From Exobasidium rhododendri (Eukaryota; Basidiomycota; Exobasidiomycetes; Exobasidiales; Exobasidiaceae): 64,000 bases of DNA. The stretch lies in the NCBI GenBank assembly GCA_026210745.1, contig CP110631.1:2728001-2792000 (forward strand), given 5' to 3'. The translations under genes were made by a program, and so were the position numbers. Position 1 is the first letter of the stretch; the number at the start of each line of letters is the position of its first letter. Positions 23,601 through 32,399 of this stretch are shown here, piece after piece. The notes beneath the pieces are model-generated. The model was not told the origin of the DNA. It saw only the letters and a list, made by a program, of their open reading frames with translations, and made no database searches.

Positions 23601-24035
23601 TCTATTCGCGATCGGAAGCGGTGGCGACCGAAGAAGAGTGATCCTGACTGGCATTCCTGCCTCTAAAGGAGGAGAGAAGATGGAAGAGAGAGTCGACGAC
23701 ATGGAGATGACCGAGGTAGCTGACGACGTATGTAAAGAAGAAGAAGATGCGCCGTTCGAAGTAAATGCGCCGGAAGAAGCTCCCAAGGGGGCAGCACTCA
23801 TCCCACTCCATCCTACATAGATCTTGTTAATGCTGCCTTCGTTGCCCTCCTCTGTCGTCTCGTCGCCTTCTTTGTCTGCTCTGCTCACTTCTACCACGAT
23901 AGACTGGGGAGGCACACCCCTTTCGAGCAGTGGGGCATACAGCGCCAACGGCAGATGCACCAGAGACGACCGTATGGAAGCATCGAATGCGACTGTCGCC
24001 AGTGTCGCCCTCGACTTCTTCCTGCTGGACGCCAT
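20700..24035 (-). CDS. PEX1: peroxisomal AAA ATPase Pex1
   Basis: Intronless, 1111 aa. The N-terminal double-psi barrel type region has the Pex1 pattern (LVHLPLALYAPLLERGVPPQ, then YVGWSGMSA). Two AAA modules follow. D1 has Walker A TGSPGSGKTSLAK near residue 500 and a degenerate Walker B (LLILDNLDRI). D2 has Walker A YGYPGCGKTLLAGAVAKECG near residue 778, Walker B ILFFDEFDS, and the second region of homology LIDSALLRPGRLDKSL. Pex1 with Pex6 extracts ubiquitinated Pex5 from the peroxisome membrane. A weak D1 and strong D2 are normal for Pex1. Divergent from SEC16, convergent with PLP2. Confidence 0.95.
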   Translation of the reverse strand: MASSRKKSRATLATVAFDASIRSSLVHLPLALYAPLLERGVPPQSIVVEVSRADKEGDETTEEGNEGSINKIYVGWSGMSAAPLGASSGAFTSNGASSSSLHTSSATSVISMSSTLSSIFSPPLEAGMPVRITLLRSPPLPIANRVDVVPLTPDDWEILSLNAEEVESGMLGQVRAAKEGMTIVVHVGRQGRTICRFRVVSCDPPTQNYSSCDASLPRAVRLSTNTEVVIAPQSRMKAPGDRADETSQPQHDVNAVSSLSSLSSLTKSQTSASAQQYLSRSLFKLLPIEYSSFGSQSSLLLSQEDASVLSLAFGGTLVGQGRCAVTKMPCPSAPDVFSSFGKSINSFTLGAKDRSAAKDDSPTSPNESKEGKLPARATTSAYFTSPSNEEEERKWPARHVWMPARTRTKLGVRDWDLIRFSAPAPSASISRPTSPEPREDSNVRDATPPLAGIAKTLKRCIDQVQTSFRSRSLTSLQVRISGKRLPRTNSALLMTGSPGSGKTSLAKVLSAELSKRQVATIYIDCALYSEERLSSMRQLISQWLSSAAWHSPTLLILDNLDRIVPSDQEHVDSPRSSQIAESMMQKIKEVIREYPIFIVAIAQNVNSLNKVCVGNHVFGETVELKAPDKEARRDILQYLVAQRKRVQPESEFNPVMIASQSEGYLPADLKDLVERAVHQSAIRNAAAAPSSSLVSSSSSSSSKTRLLTMDDFEQAQKGFTPLSLRDIKLTRSSTTWKDVGGLQETRRVLRETLEWPSKYAKIFERCPLRLRSGLLLYGYPGCGKTLLAGAVAKECGLNFISVKGPEILNKYIGASEKSVRDLFDRAQAAKPCILFFDEFDSIAPKRGHDSTGVTDRVVNQLLTQMDGAEGLSGVYILAATSRPDLIDSALLRPGRLDKSLLCDLPGEEDRLEILQVVSSGKIQLDSTVSLPEWARRTEGFSGADLQALLYNANLEAVHESMNRIEEMNLGKGGRSVSSSAQRSNDPKSIQFFHLAEKETKSKLSGAEHQALQKRMELMLTNSHRNVEGDEESEETAVTAAKAIADDQLAGRRSIFVNQEHVEKCFKTTRQSVPADEQRRLKKIYQNFIGERDGKYPNGEGSREVGARESLM

Positions 24036-24492
24036 GCTGTCCGGTCAGAGATGTGGGGAAGTATGCACTGGGAAGAAAAGGTCCCCTACGAAATGTAGTA
24101 CAGGTACGGGAGCGTCACCTCTCCCGAAAGCCGGCCTACGCGCACCAAAGCCCTTATTCCAACGTGGCTGGCGTGTAACAGACACCTATACGATGCAGAA
24201 TAGAAATGAGCTACTCAGTCAGTCTACTGCAAGCGCCAGGCCCTCGATTGGAATTTTGGGCGTCGCCTAATCTTGCCAACGATCGACGAAGTCAAGAGCA
24301 TTGGCACGGCCCTTCTTGATCTTTTCACTTCCCATCAATAGAAGTCCGAGTAGCACACCATCCAATCAAGCGGTTCCTACCCACCCACGACTTGCAGCGC
24401 CACGGCAAGAGGTCATTGATGAGGCTGCACTGCTGCACCATCTGCACCAGCTACAAAATAATTTAGGAACTAGTTGCAAAGCTTCCTCCATC
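24036..24492. other. divergent PEX1/SEC16 promoter region
   Basis: 457 bp between the PEX1 and SEC16 start codons. The SEC16 frame is open from 24301 on, but only a TTG starts it, so this stretch is taken as 5' leader and promoter. No other feature is seen. Confidence 0.5.
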
Positions 24493-27400
24493 ATGTCAGA
24501 CTCTTCAAAGCTAAGGGGACATGGTCACAAATTCAGTGTCGCTGATGCTGCCACTCTGTTTGGATCTGCGGCAGATGACCCTTTTGCAGTCATCGAGGGT
24601 CACGACTTGGGAAATATAGACGAGGAAGCACCGGAGGAGACGACAGAAGCACCCTCGGTCTCTGAAGAGGTGGACCAAGGCACTCCAAAGATGAAGACTA
24701 CAGCCGCGCTTCCGGACTCGACGACACATGCTCCTGATGTAGAGGGATCATCAGGAATGGGCAGTCACGACGCTACTACTACGAAGAAGTTTGATCCTTC
24801 GTCACCTACCAGTCTCTTTCCCGCGTCCAGTGCCAACGACGATTGGCTTCATCAAGAATCTACTTCGGAAGCTGCAACGTCACACATCCCTGGTGACCAA
24901 GCCCAGGAAGTGGATCACCTAGGATACACTCAGTATGGAGATTACGCACAACAGTATGAAGAGCATCGAGATACATCACATTACTTTGGCACGACAGGTG
25001 AGAACGAGCAACAAGGCATTTCGTATCAATATGATCAGGAGCAGGAGCAGTACAAGAATGATCAACAATATACAGACTACCAGTACAACGACCAGATTCA
25101 ACAGTACCAGAACGATGAATATACTGATCATCAGCAGCAGTACTATGGTACTCAGCACTATGACGGACAACAGTATGCCGATCCAGGTAACTATGGAGGG
25201 CAGCAAGAAGGTGACTATGGTGGCCAGCAGGGTATCTCCGCTGTGTATGAAGCCACTGGGTACGAGGAACAGAGCAACGTCTATCATCAAGAACCTCATC
25301 ACTCAATACAGCACGAGACTGAGCAACCACAACTTGGTGATCATCAAATGACGCATGACTACTACGCCACGACTAATCAATTTAAGCCAGACCTCGCTTA
25401 CGAAACGAACGCAGCGCAGCAATATGGCGAAGAAGAGCAGCAGTCCTATGAAGCTTTTAATGAACAACGTGAGGCTCCCTTGCATTATGGCGAGCACGAA
25501 CAAAGCAGTCAAGTCATGGAGCAACGAGACCTTCCTCAAGACGAATCACAGTACCTAGCTGATCAAAGTGACGAGCAGCTGCAATCCGGCGACAATGTTG
25601 AGGATAAAAGCGCTCTTCAGAACGACTCTTTATTTTCATCACGTCACTTTGACGAGCAGCATCATGAAAGCGATAGCACTGTACAGCCCTTTGAGACGTT
25701 ACGGAACACGGGAGAGACACCGGAGCACACCTCCAATGCGTATGATTGGTCTGGTCACGAGGAGGTGGACGAGTATCAGCAAGATTCCTCTATTGTAGCA
25801 CATCAGGAGGACGAAACACAGCAAGTCTTCGAGGAACAACTACTAACGCCAGACTACTTTGGATCGGTAAGTGCTCCTGGAGAATCCTACCAGCCGGATC
25901 CGCAATACTTTACTCGTCAATATGAGCAGCAGCAGCCGCAATATGATGTCCATCTAAACAATGGCGCACACTATAATATTCCAGGGGATACTGAGGACCA
26001 GTATCGGGGTGTCTCGAGTCCATACCCCACGGCTGGATACGAACATCAGGACAATTTGTACCAGCAAGACACTCAATACTTGAAGCCGCCGGGAGATGAG
26101 CAACACCAACAGACAGCGGATTACAATGGATCAGCTGGCTTCGACGAGCACGACCACGCCTACCAATCGAACCCAATGCAGCAGTACGATGAGATGCAGC
26201 AAAGTCGAGAAGTCTATGGCACTGAAGGATACGCTGAACAACAACAAGCTCCGTCCAGCATCAATGGGCATGCGATGGATGCTGCTCAAGAGAGGCAGAA
26301 AGCACGAATTCCTCTGGCGAGCTTCTCCATTGATGGCAAACTTCTGACTTTCTTTCCCACTTGGTCACAAGATGTGGGAGAGGGAGCTTATGGAGAAGTT
26401 GCTGGAGGCGGGTACGGTATGGGACAGAGTAGTGTGCCTACGAAGGTGACGTTGAGGCCTTTACGATCGCTCATTCCACCCACTTCATACGCTTCAAGCA
26501 AGAATCCTCTGGACTTTCCTGGTCCTGCACTAGAAGCAGGCACGACCCAAGGGAGTGCACTCTCTCGCGCAACCGGTACCGGTACGGCTGCTACCAAGGC
26601 AAAGAAGGCACTCTTGATAAAATATCTCGACGATGCTGCGAACGAAATGCATAGCGGGATCGGATACTTGAGCGCGGGGAAGCACGCTACAGAAGCAAAG
26701 CGAATGGGAGACCGCATCCTGATCTTGAGATTGCTTGCCCTTCTCTTGAACCAAGATGGCAATCTGACTACCAATGCTGCATTCGACATGGCGGCGAAAG
26801 ACTTGCTATTGGCAGATGAGGGGACAGCGGCGACGAAGACAAATGCAACGAGTTCTCTCTCCGGACGGGAGCCTACGTCTGGACCCACTGCTGAACAGAA
26901 GGCAAAGTTTCTCGATCAGATTGAGGAGCTCTTGGTGATAGGACAACGGAAGGAAGCAGTCGATGTAGCAGTTCGAACAAAGATGTGGACGCACGCAGTG
27001 GTGATTGCCAGTGGAATGGACGTCGCAACTTGGAGAGAGGTGGTGGGTCAATTTATGATGAGCGAATTCGAAGATGATGGTTTGCAGAGCTATCAGAGCT
27101 TGAAAGTGGCTTACAATCTCTTTTCTGGTCAAGAACCAAAGACGAGCTACGACCTATTTCGGCCAAAGACTTCCTTGTCAGCTGGTGGCGGCGGTGAAGA
27201 AGACAGCAAGAGCACCTCGGACCATTCACAGTGGCGAAAAGCGGTGGCGGCCATCTTGTCTAACCGCAGCAATGGCGATTCGGCCACGTTGACTGCCATA
27301 GGTGACGGACTGAAGATGTCCGGCTGGATCGAAGCGTCACACGTTTGCTATCTCTTGTCTCCCTCTACTTCGCCCATGGATGGATACGATGGACCGTCAG

Positions 27401-29310
27401 TGCGAATGACGCTGATAGGTACACATAGTCCAGAAGCAAGCTCTTCCTACGTTCGAGATCTCGATCACATCATCTTGACGGAAGTCTTTGAATTCGCTCT
27501 GAGTCTACAGCCGATTGCGAAGGGAGCAGAGGCGTATCATGGACTGGCTTATTTGCAACCCTATCGGCTGCTACATGCCTATCTCTTGGCAGAGATGGGT
27601 GAAGTGAAACAGGCGATTCGATACTGCGATTCCATCATGACTTTGCTCAAAAATGGCAAGATGAACCGACATTACCATCCAGTCTTACTGAGTCAGCTGC
27701 AGGAACTGTCGAATCGACTCCATGGAGACACAAAGAGCGTCAATGGAGCAAAGAAAAAGCCAACGATGGACAGCGTATGGGGTGCGCTAGAAGGACGCTT
27801 TACCAAATTCATCGCAGGGGAGGACGAGATCGCCAAAGGTGCAGCAGGAGTCAACAAAGGAGCAGCAAGCTCGACAGTAGGCCCCTTCAGTCACTACAGC
27901 GCAATCACACCTGACGCCACGTCTGGTGGAGTTTCGAGAGTTCAATCGACCGCTGACTTCAGTCTCAGCACTCTCACGACGACGAACGCTAATCGAATCC
28001 AGTCGAGACCAGGAAGCGCAATCGGCTTCACAGCGAGGTCTGGCCTTTCCGCTCTTCACAGTACTCAGCACCACAACAATCACGGATCAGAGCATAGCTA
28101 CGGGGATTATCCTACATCGTCTGCTCGCGATTCATCCGGGCTTTCGTCGCCAAAGCAGAGTATCGGACAGCGATCGTTCTCTTCCGACGCAGACTTGTAC
28201 ACAGGTCCCTACACCTCCCACGCAGGTATTGAAGCACCGTGGTACGATCAAAATGCAGTCCATCCAGAGAGCGCAGCCCATCCAGAGGACGCACTCCAAA
28301 GAGATGGAAACACGCCGACCGATAGTCCGTTCTTTGGCTATCAACCTCATGGAGCTACTCAAGCGCAGTTCGTCAGCAATGTCGATGAGGATCTGAGTGG
28401 TGCAATGGGGGCAGCTTCCCTTGATGAGCCAAGCAGCGTCCTGGGCGATGCGCCTACACCTGGTCTCTTCATTAATAACTACGCTCCAACTTCCAACACC
28501 ACCACCACCGCCAATAAATACGGTGGCTCTGCCGCTTACGACGAAGAGGAGGAGGAAGAGGACCTGGGATTCGGGAACAAAACAATCAAAGCAAGGGTAG
28601 GCAGACCAGAAGACGAAGGCAAAGGTGAACGGGACGACGCAAAGTCGGCATCGTCACCATCACCTGCTCAGCAGCAGAAAGAGAGTGATAGCAAAGCAGG
28701 AGAATTGAAGCCGACGTCAAGCTGGTTCGGAAGGCTGTGGAAGCGAGATGCTTCTTCCGATGCGGGAACAGAGTCAAAGGCGAAGAAGGCGCACATGGGA
28801 GAAGAGGTGTCGTTTTACTATGACAAAGAACTGAAGAGGTGGATCAATAAAAAGGCAGGAGAGAGCGAAGCGATTGCCTCGACTCCACCACCGCCCCCTC
28901 GAGCGCAAACTGCTTCTCCTTCTGTCATGAACAGTAGTGCTCTTTCGAGCAACTTTGCCGGTCCGGGTTTTCGGAGGGTGGTGAGCGAGGCCAGGCCATC
29001 CATCTCCGCCACTTCATCTCCTCCATCTTCTTACTTCATGCCGATAAGTAAAGGGTCGCCTTCCATCAGTGAAGGGTACGAGTCCAACAGCGACAACCAA
29101 AGCGAGACAGCCTCGTCTCGGCCACCAATAGGATCTCGCCTTCGATCCAATCTGGCTGACCATAGCCAACCGCCGGCTCTACAACCTGGAGTGCCATCCA
29201 CCGCTCCATCCAGACCGATCCCGGAAGGCGGGCCACCTCGTTCCATGTCGGGACCCGGACCCCCAAAGAGCAAGAAGCCGATCAGCAAACGCTATGTGCG
29301 AGTAGACTAA
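24493..29310 (+). CDS. SEC16: COPII coat assembly scaffold Sec16
   Basis: Intronless, 1605 aa from ATG 24493. It opens MSDSSKLRGHGHKFSVADAA. Residues about 130-600 are extremely rich in Gln, Tyr, His, Asp and Glu. The central conserved domain begins near residue 600 with FSIDGKLLTFFPTW and continues through the helical ACE1-type region (ILILRLLALLLNQDGNLT, VLLSQLQELSNRLHGD). The C-terminal Sec16 box is clear: GEEVSFYYDKELKRWINKKA, then Pro/Ser-rich tail with SKKPISKRYVRVD at the end. Sec16 organises ER exit sites and binds Sec23, Sec24, Sec13 and Sec31. The start could be disputed, as the frame is open upstream on a TTG. Confidence 0.93.
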   Translation: MSDSSKLRGHGHKFSVADAATLFGSAADDPFAVIEGHDLGNIDEEAPEETTEAPSVSEEVDQGTPKMKTTAALPDSTTHAPDVEGSSGMGSHDATTTKKFDPSSPTSLFPASSANDDWLHQESTSEAATSHIPGDQAQEVDHLGYTQYGDYAQQYEEHRDTSHYFGTTGENEQQGISYQYDQEQEQYKNDQQYTDYQYNDQIQQYQNDEYTDHQQQYYGTQHYDGQQYADPGNYGGQQEGDYGGQQGISAVYEATGYEEQSNVYHQEPHHSIQHETEQPQLGDHQMTHDYYATTNQFKPDLAYETNAAQQYGEEEQQSYEAFNEQREAPLHYGEHEQSSQVMEQRDLPQDESQYLADQSDEQLQSGDNVEDKSALQNDSLFSSRHFDEQHHESDSTVQPFETLRNTGETPEHTSNAYDWSGHEEVDEYQQDSSIVAHQEDETQQVFEEQLLTPDYFGSVSAPGESYQPDPQYFTRQYEQQQPQYDVHLNNGAHYNIPGDTEDQYRGVSSPYPTAGYEHQDNLYQQDTQYLKPPGDEQHQQTADYNGSAGFDEHDHAYQSNPMQQYDEMQQSREVYGTEGYAEQQQAPSSINGHAMDAAQERQKARIPLASFSIDGKLLTFFPTWSQDVGEGAYGEVAGGGYGMGQSSVPTKVTLRPLRSLIPPTSYASSKNPLDFPGPALEAGTTQGSALSRATGTGTAATKAKKALLIKYLDDAANEMHSGIGYLSAGKHATEAKRMGDRILILRLLALLLNQDGNLTTNAAFDMAAKDLLLADEGTAATKTNATSSLSGREPTSGPTAEQKAKFLDQIEELLVIGQRKEAVDVAVRTKMWTHAVVIASGMDVATWREVVGQFMMSEFEDDGLQSYQSLKVAYNLFSGQEPKTSYDLFRPKTSLSAGGGGEEDSKSTSDHSQWRKAVAAILSNRSNGDSATLTAIGDGLKMSGWIEASHVCYLLSPSTSPMDGYDGPSVRMTLIGTHSPEASSSYVRDLDHIILTEVFEFALSLQPIAKGAEAYHGLAYLQPYRLLHAYLLAEMGEVKQAIRYCDSIMTLLKNGKMNRHYHPVLLSQLQELSNRLHGDTKSVNGAKKKPTMDSVWGALEGRFTKFIAGEDEIAKGAAGVNKGAASSTVGPFSHYSAITPDATSGGVSRVQSTADFSLSTLTTTNANRIQSRPGSAIGFTARSGLSALHSTQHHNNHGSEHSYGDYPTSSARDSSGLSSPKQSIGQRSFSSDADLYTGPYTSHAGIEAPWYDQNAVHPESAAHPEDALQRDGNTPTDSPFFGYQPHGATQAQFVSNVDEDLSGAMGAASLDEPSSVLGDAPTPGLFINNYAPTSNTTTTANKYGGSAAYDEEEEEEDLGFGNKTIKARVGRPEDEGKGERDDAKSASSPSPAQQQKESDSKAGELKPTSSWFGRLWKRDASSDAGTESKAKKAHMGEEVSFYYDKELKRWINKKAGESEAIASTPPPPPRAQTASPSVMNSSALSSNFAGPGFRRVVSEARPSISATSSPPSSYFMPISKGSPSISEGYESNSDNQSETASSRPPIGSRLRSNLADHSQPPALQPGVPSTAPSRPIPEGGPPRSMSGPGPPKSKKPISKRYVRVD

Positions 29311-29541
29311 ATGAACTCCTCCTCGCTCGTTAATTGTATTATCATGTATGCCTCGTTCTGTAATCGAATGTAGTAACCGATGGATAGGGGATGATAATGT
29401 GTGGGAATGCTGTGCGAATGAAGTTGTGATCGAGGATTAGGAGAGGGGGAAAGAAGGGCGGCAAGCAGTGCATATCTGTGCTTATACAGCGTGGCACCGA
29501 GTCCAAGTTGTATACTTTATCATTGGGTCTGGGGCCCTGCT

Positions 29542-32101
29542 CTACAGGGCGCTGTGAAGAGCCTCGATGAACGTAGGAAAGTCTTCCTTTTTGACTTCGA
29601 CGGCGCTCGTTTCAAACTTGTCATGTTTCGACCGACTGTTGGATTCTTGGATGGCTTGCTGAAAGCGAAAGCCAAAGTTGTTTCGCAGGACGTCACCGTA
29701 CTGCATGCTCGCATTGATGCCGACGATTGTGTAGATCTCTTCCTTTTCGTTCAGAGCGGCGATGACAAAGGGCAACGCATTTGCTCCTGCTTCCATGTCG
29801 TTCCCTTGTTCCTCCACCAGCGTCTTGCTTCTCCTCTTCTTGGATTGCTGCTGCTGCTGCTGCTGCTGTAGGTGCTTGTTCTGAAGATCCACCAGGTCTC
29901 TGAGTGCATCTACCAGCCAGAACCCCAGCTTGGTCAGTATTTGCGTGTTGTGGAATAGCTTCAGATCACTGCCATCCTTCAATACAACTAGGCGAAAGTT
30001 TCTCAGCGTGCGAATCAGTTGCTTGTCGATGATAGCCACTCCTTGCCGGATGACGACATCCTGCAATGCTTTGGAGAGGTTCAAGCTTGCTCGAAGCATG
30101 TTCAAATTCTCACTTCTCCGCGTATCCAGAGCGTTGTACACTGCGAAGAAGTTCTGGACCCAGTAGGCGTCTTGCGATACGTCTTCCTGTGGCATTCTAT
30201 CTCCCTTTCTCCCTTGGCCCCCTCCTTGTCCTTCTTGATCGTCGCCGTCGTCATCATGGCCATGCTCTGCCTCACCTCCTTTCGGCGCTTCGTTTTCCTT
30301 GCCTGTGTTGAGCGGTGGAGCAGGGGAGACGCTTCTCGTCTGGCTGTTGTCGCTCTTGCCTAATTGCCACAACTTCTTGGAGGAGAACATGTCACTGCCA
30401 AGTCCCTGAACACCCAAGGAAGCAGAGTAGCCACCTCTAGCTCCACCGGCTCCTGATCCAATTCCTCCAAATGCCAATCCAGGTGACTCGACTTCGATTC
30501 TGACACCATGCGCGGCACACAGAAGCGCCTCTAGACCATCGACGATATCGGCCGCACTCATGGCGGAACAACGGAATCCAAACGTCCGAATGAAAGATCG
30601 ATAGATGCACTCCATCAATTCATACTCTGGTGCAATCGCTTCGATGCGATCCACCAGCGATTGTCGAAGGTCTAGATCCATATGTTCGAACGTTTGACGA
30701 CACTGCACCAGAGACAGGCCCATCTTGGCCATGAAGCTACGCAACCTCGATACACCTCTCTCCTTCCATATTCCCATCTTACCTGCTACATAGGAGGAGT
30801 GGTACATGCTGGCCTCTAGACTCCAATGTCGATAGAGACTGAATCGCAGTTCTTTCTCTACCACCCGAATACGTCCATCATCGGGAGCGTGACTTGCCTT
30901 TAGCGTAACTTCGGGGTTGAGGGCCTTGACGTCCGATGCAAGCCCCCTCGAGAGGTCGTTGTACAAGCCATGAGGGATCTGAGAAGAAGTGTACTGAGAA
31001 GTCAGACCGAGTATGGCCAGCCTGTGTTGATCAAATGGTCCAGGGGGAAGCGATCAGGACAACAGGTAGATCACTTGCAAGTGGTGCACTACTAAAAGGG
31101 GCCTGCTCACCATAGATTCTCATTCCCTGCCCTTCCCAGCTTCTCGGCTAGCATCAACATGACCCCTGAAATGCTCATGCCGTACGTTGCACCTCGATTG
31201 TAGTAGCGCGTCAGCACCTTTCGATGTCCGTTGATAACGTTGGGCGGAAGCCTCTTCTTCTACCAAGCAGAGGTGATGAGTCGATGTCTGATTCTTTCTT
31301 CCCGTCATTTTCAAGCTGGCACACACTCACTTCCTCGTTGAATCGCTTGACCCTCTTTCTGGGTCCATCCTCTTCACCCTCTCCTTCAGTACTGTGGCCA
31401 TCTTGCTCCCCGTCACTTTCCTCTTCACTGCTGTCATCGTCGAGGAACTCTAGCGCAGAATATGCCTTCTCTTCCCTACCTAGCCTCTCTTGCACCTCTC
31501 CGTCGTCCCAAACATGCAGTCTATCATTGATCCTCGAGGTAGCAAATAGATTGTCGAGATTATAGGGTCTATGTGAGTCGATTAGGTGAACGTGGCAGTG
31601 ATCAGGGAGGATGTGAGCACCGGGCATGGGATCTGCCGCAGAGGTGAAGAAGTCGGGCAGCGAGAGAATAGATCCCAGATTGAGCATGATGATCGTGTGC
31701 AGCTGGAGAAAGGTAGCCACGGGGATGTAAGTAGGGAGGTTTAGCAGTGTCTTTGATGAGAGCATTTCCCCTAGCTCAGGAGAACTCACAGACTCGTTGT
31801 TCTCGACATCGTCTTCTACTATCCTGGATAACGTCGAATACCCATCTACGGGACAAATTTTATACGGTATCTCATCATCACTCAAGAGCGAAACAAGAGC
31901 CCTTGATGCACAAATGGCATCGATGTCGGTGGAAACGAGGAACAGGACGGGAGCAGCAAGAGAGGAAGAGGAAGAGGAGGAGGCGTGTGAGGAAACACCG
32001 CGAGCTGCACGCAGTATAGAGTGATATGCTTGGGTATAGTCAGTCGAAGTAGACCTGTAGAATGGGTCTGTGATGTCCCTAGGTCGAGTGACGATGCCCA
32101 T
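29542..32101 (-). CDS. CDC45: replication initiation factor Cdc45
   Basis: Three exons, 32101-31331, 31259-31111 and 31021-29542 (phases 0 and 2); 799 aa. The N-terminal DHH-like phosphoesterase region has VLFLVSTDIDAICASRALVS and HVHLIDSHRPYNLDNLF. An acidic stretch (about residues 225-250) precedes the basic RKRVKRFNEE. The spliced region GATYGMSISGVMLMLAEKLG, NENLWLAILGLTSQY and the C-terminal LSLVQCRQTFEHMDLDLR are typical of Cdc45. It is the C of the CMG helicase (Cdc45-MCM-GINS). A 39-nt in-frame segment in exon 1 may be an extra intron (see findings). Divergent from SPT6, convergent with SEC16. Confidence 0.95.
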
Positions 32102-32399
32102 CTTACTTTTCTCCCCTTCCCGACACAGAGATAGGTATCTTTGTGGATGACGGTGAGGAAAAGGTGTCTGTGGAGAGCGTAGGAGGAGGGAAGAGTGACC
32201 CAACACCAAAGAATACACGTTCAACGCGTAGAAAGGGCCGCGGAAACGGACGCGAATAATTTCATCGACTTTGGGGCTCCAGGTTGGACTGAACTCACGT
32301 CACGTGTTGCTGGTGTTCCAATGCCTCCCCTTGCCCTGGTAGGACAAGGTGAATACGAGCACCACACCTTCTTGTACCACACGTCACATCTTCCCTATA

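Noticed and set aside
24301-24492. Upstream extension of SEC16
   Set aside because: The frame is open but begins only with TTG; the first ATG at 24493 is a better start.
24860-25330. Open frames on the minus strand inside SEC16
   Set aside because: Products of the repetitive Gln/Tyr-rich SEC16 coding sequence read backwards.
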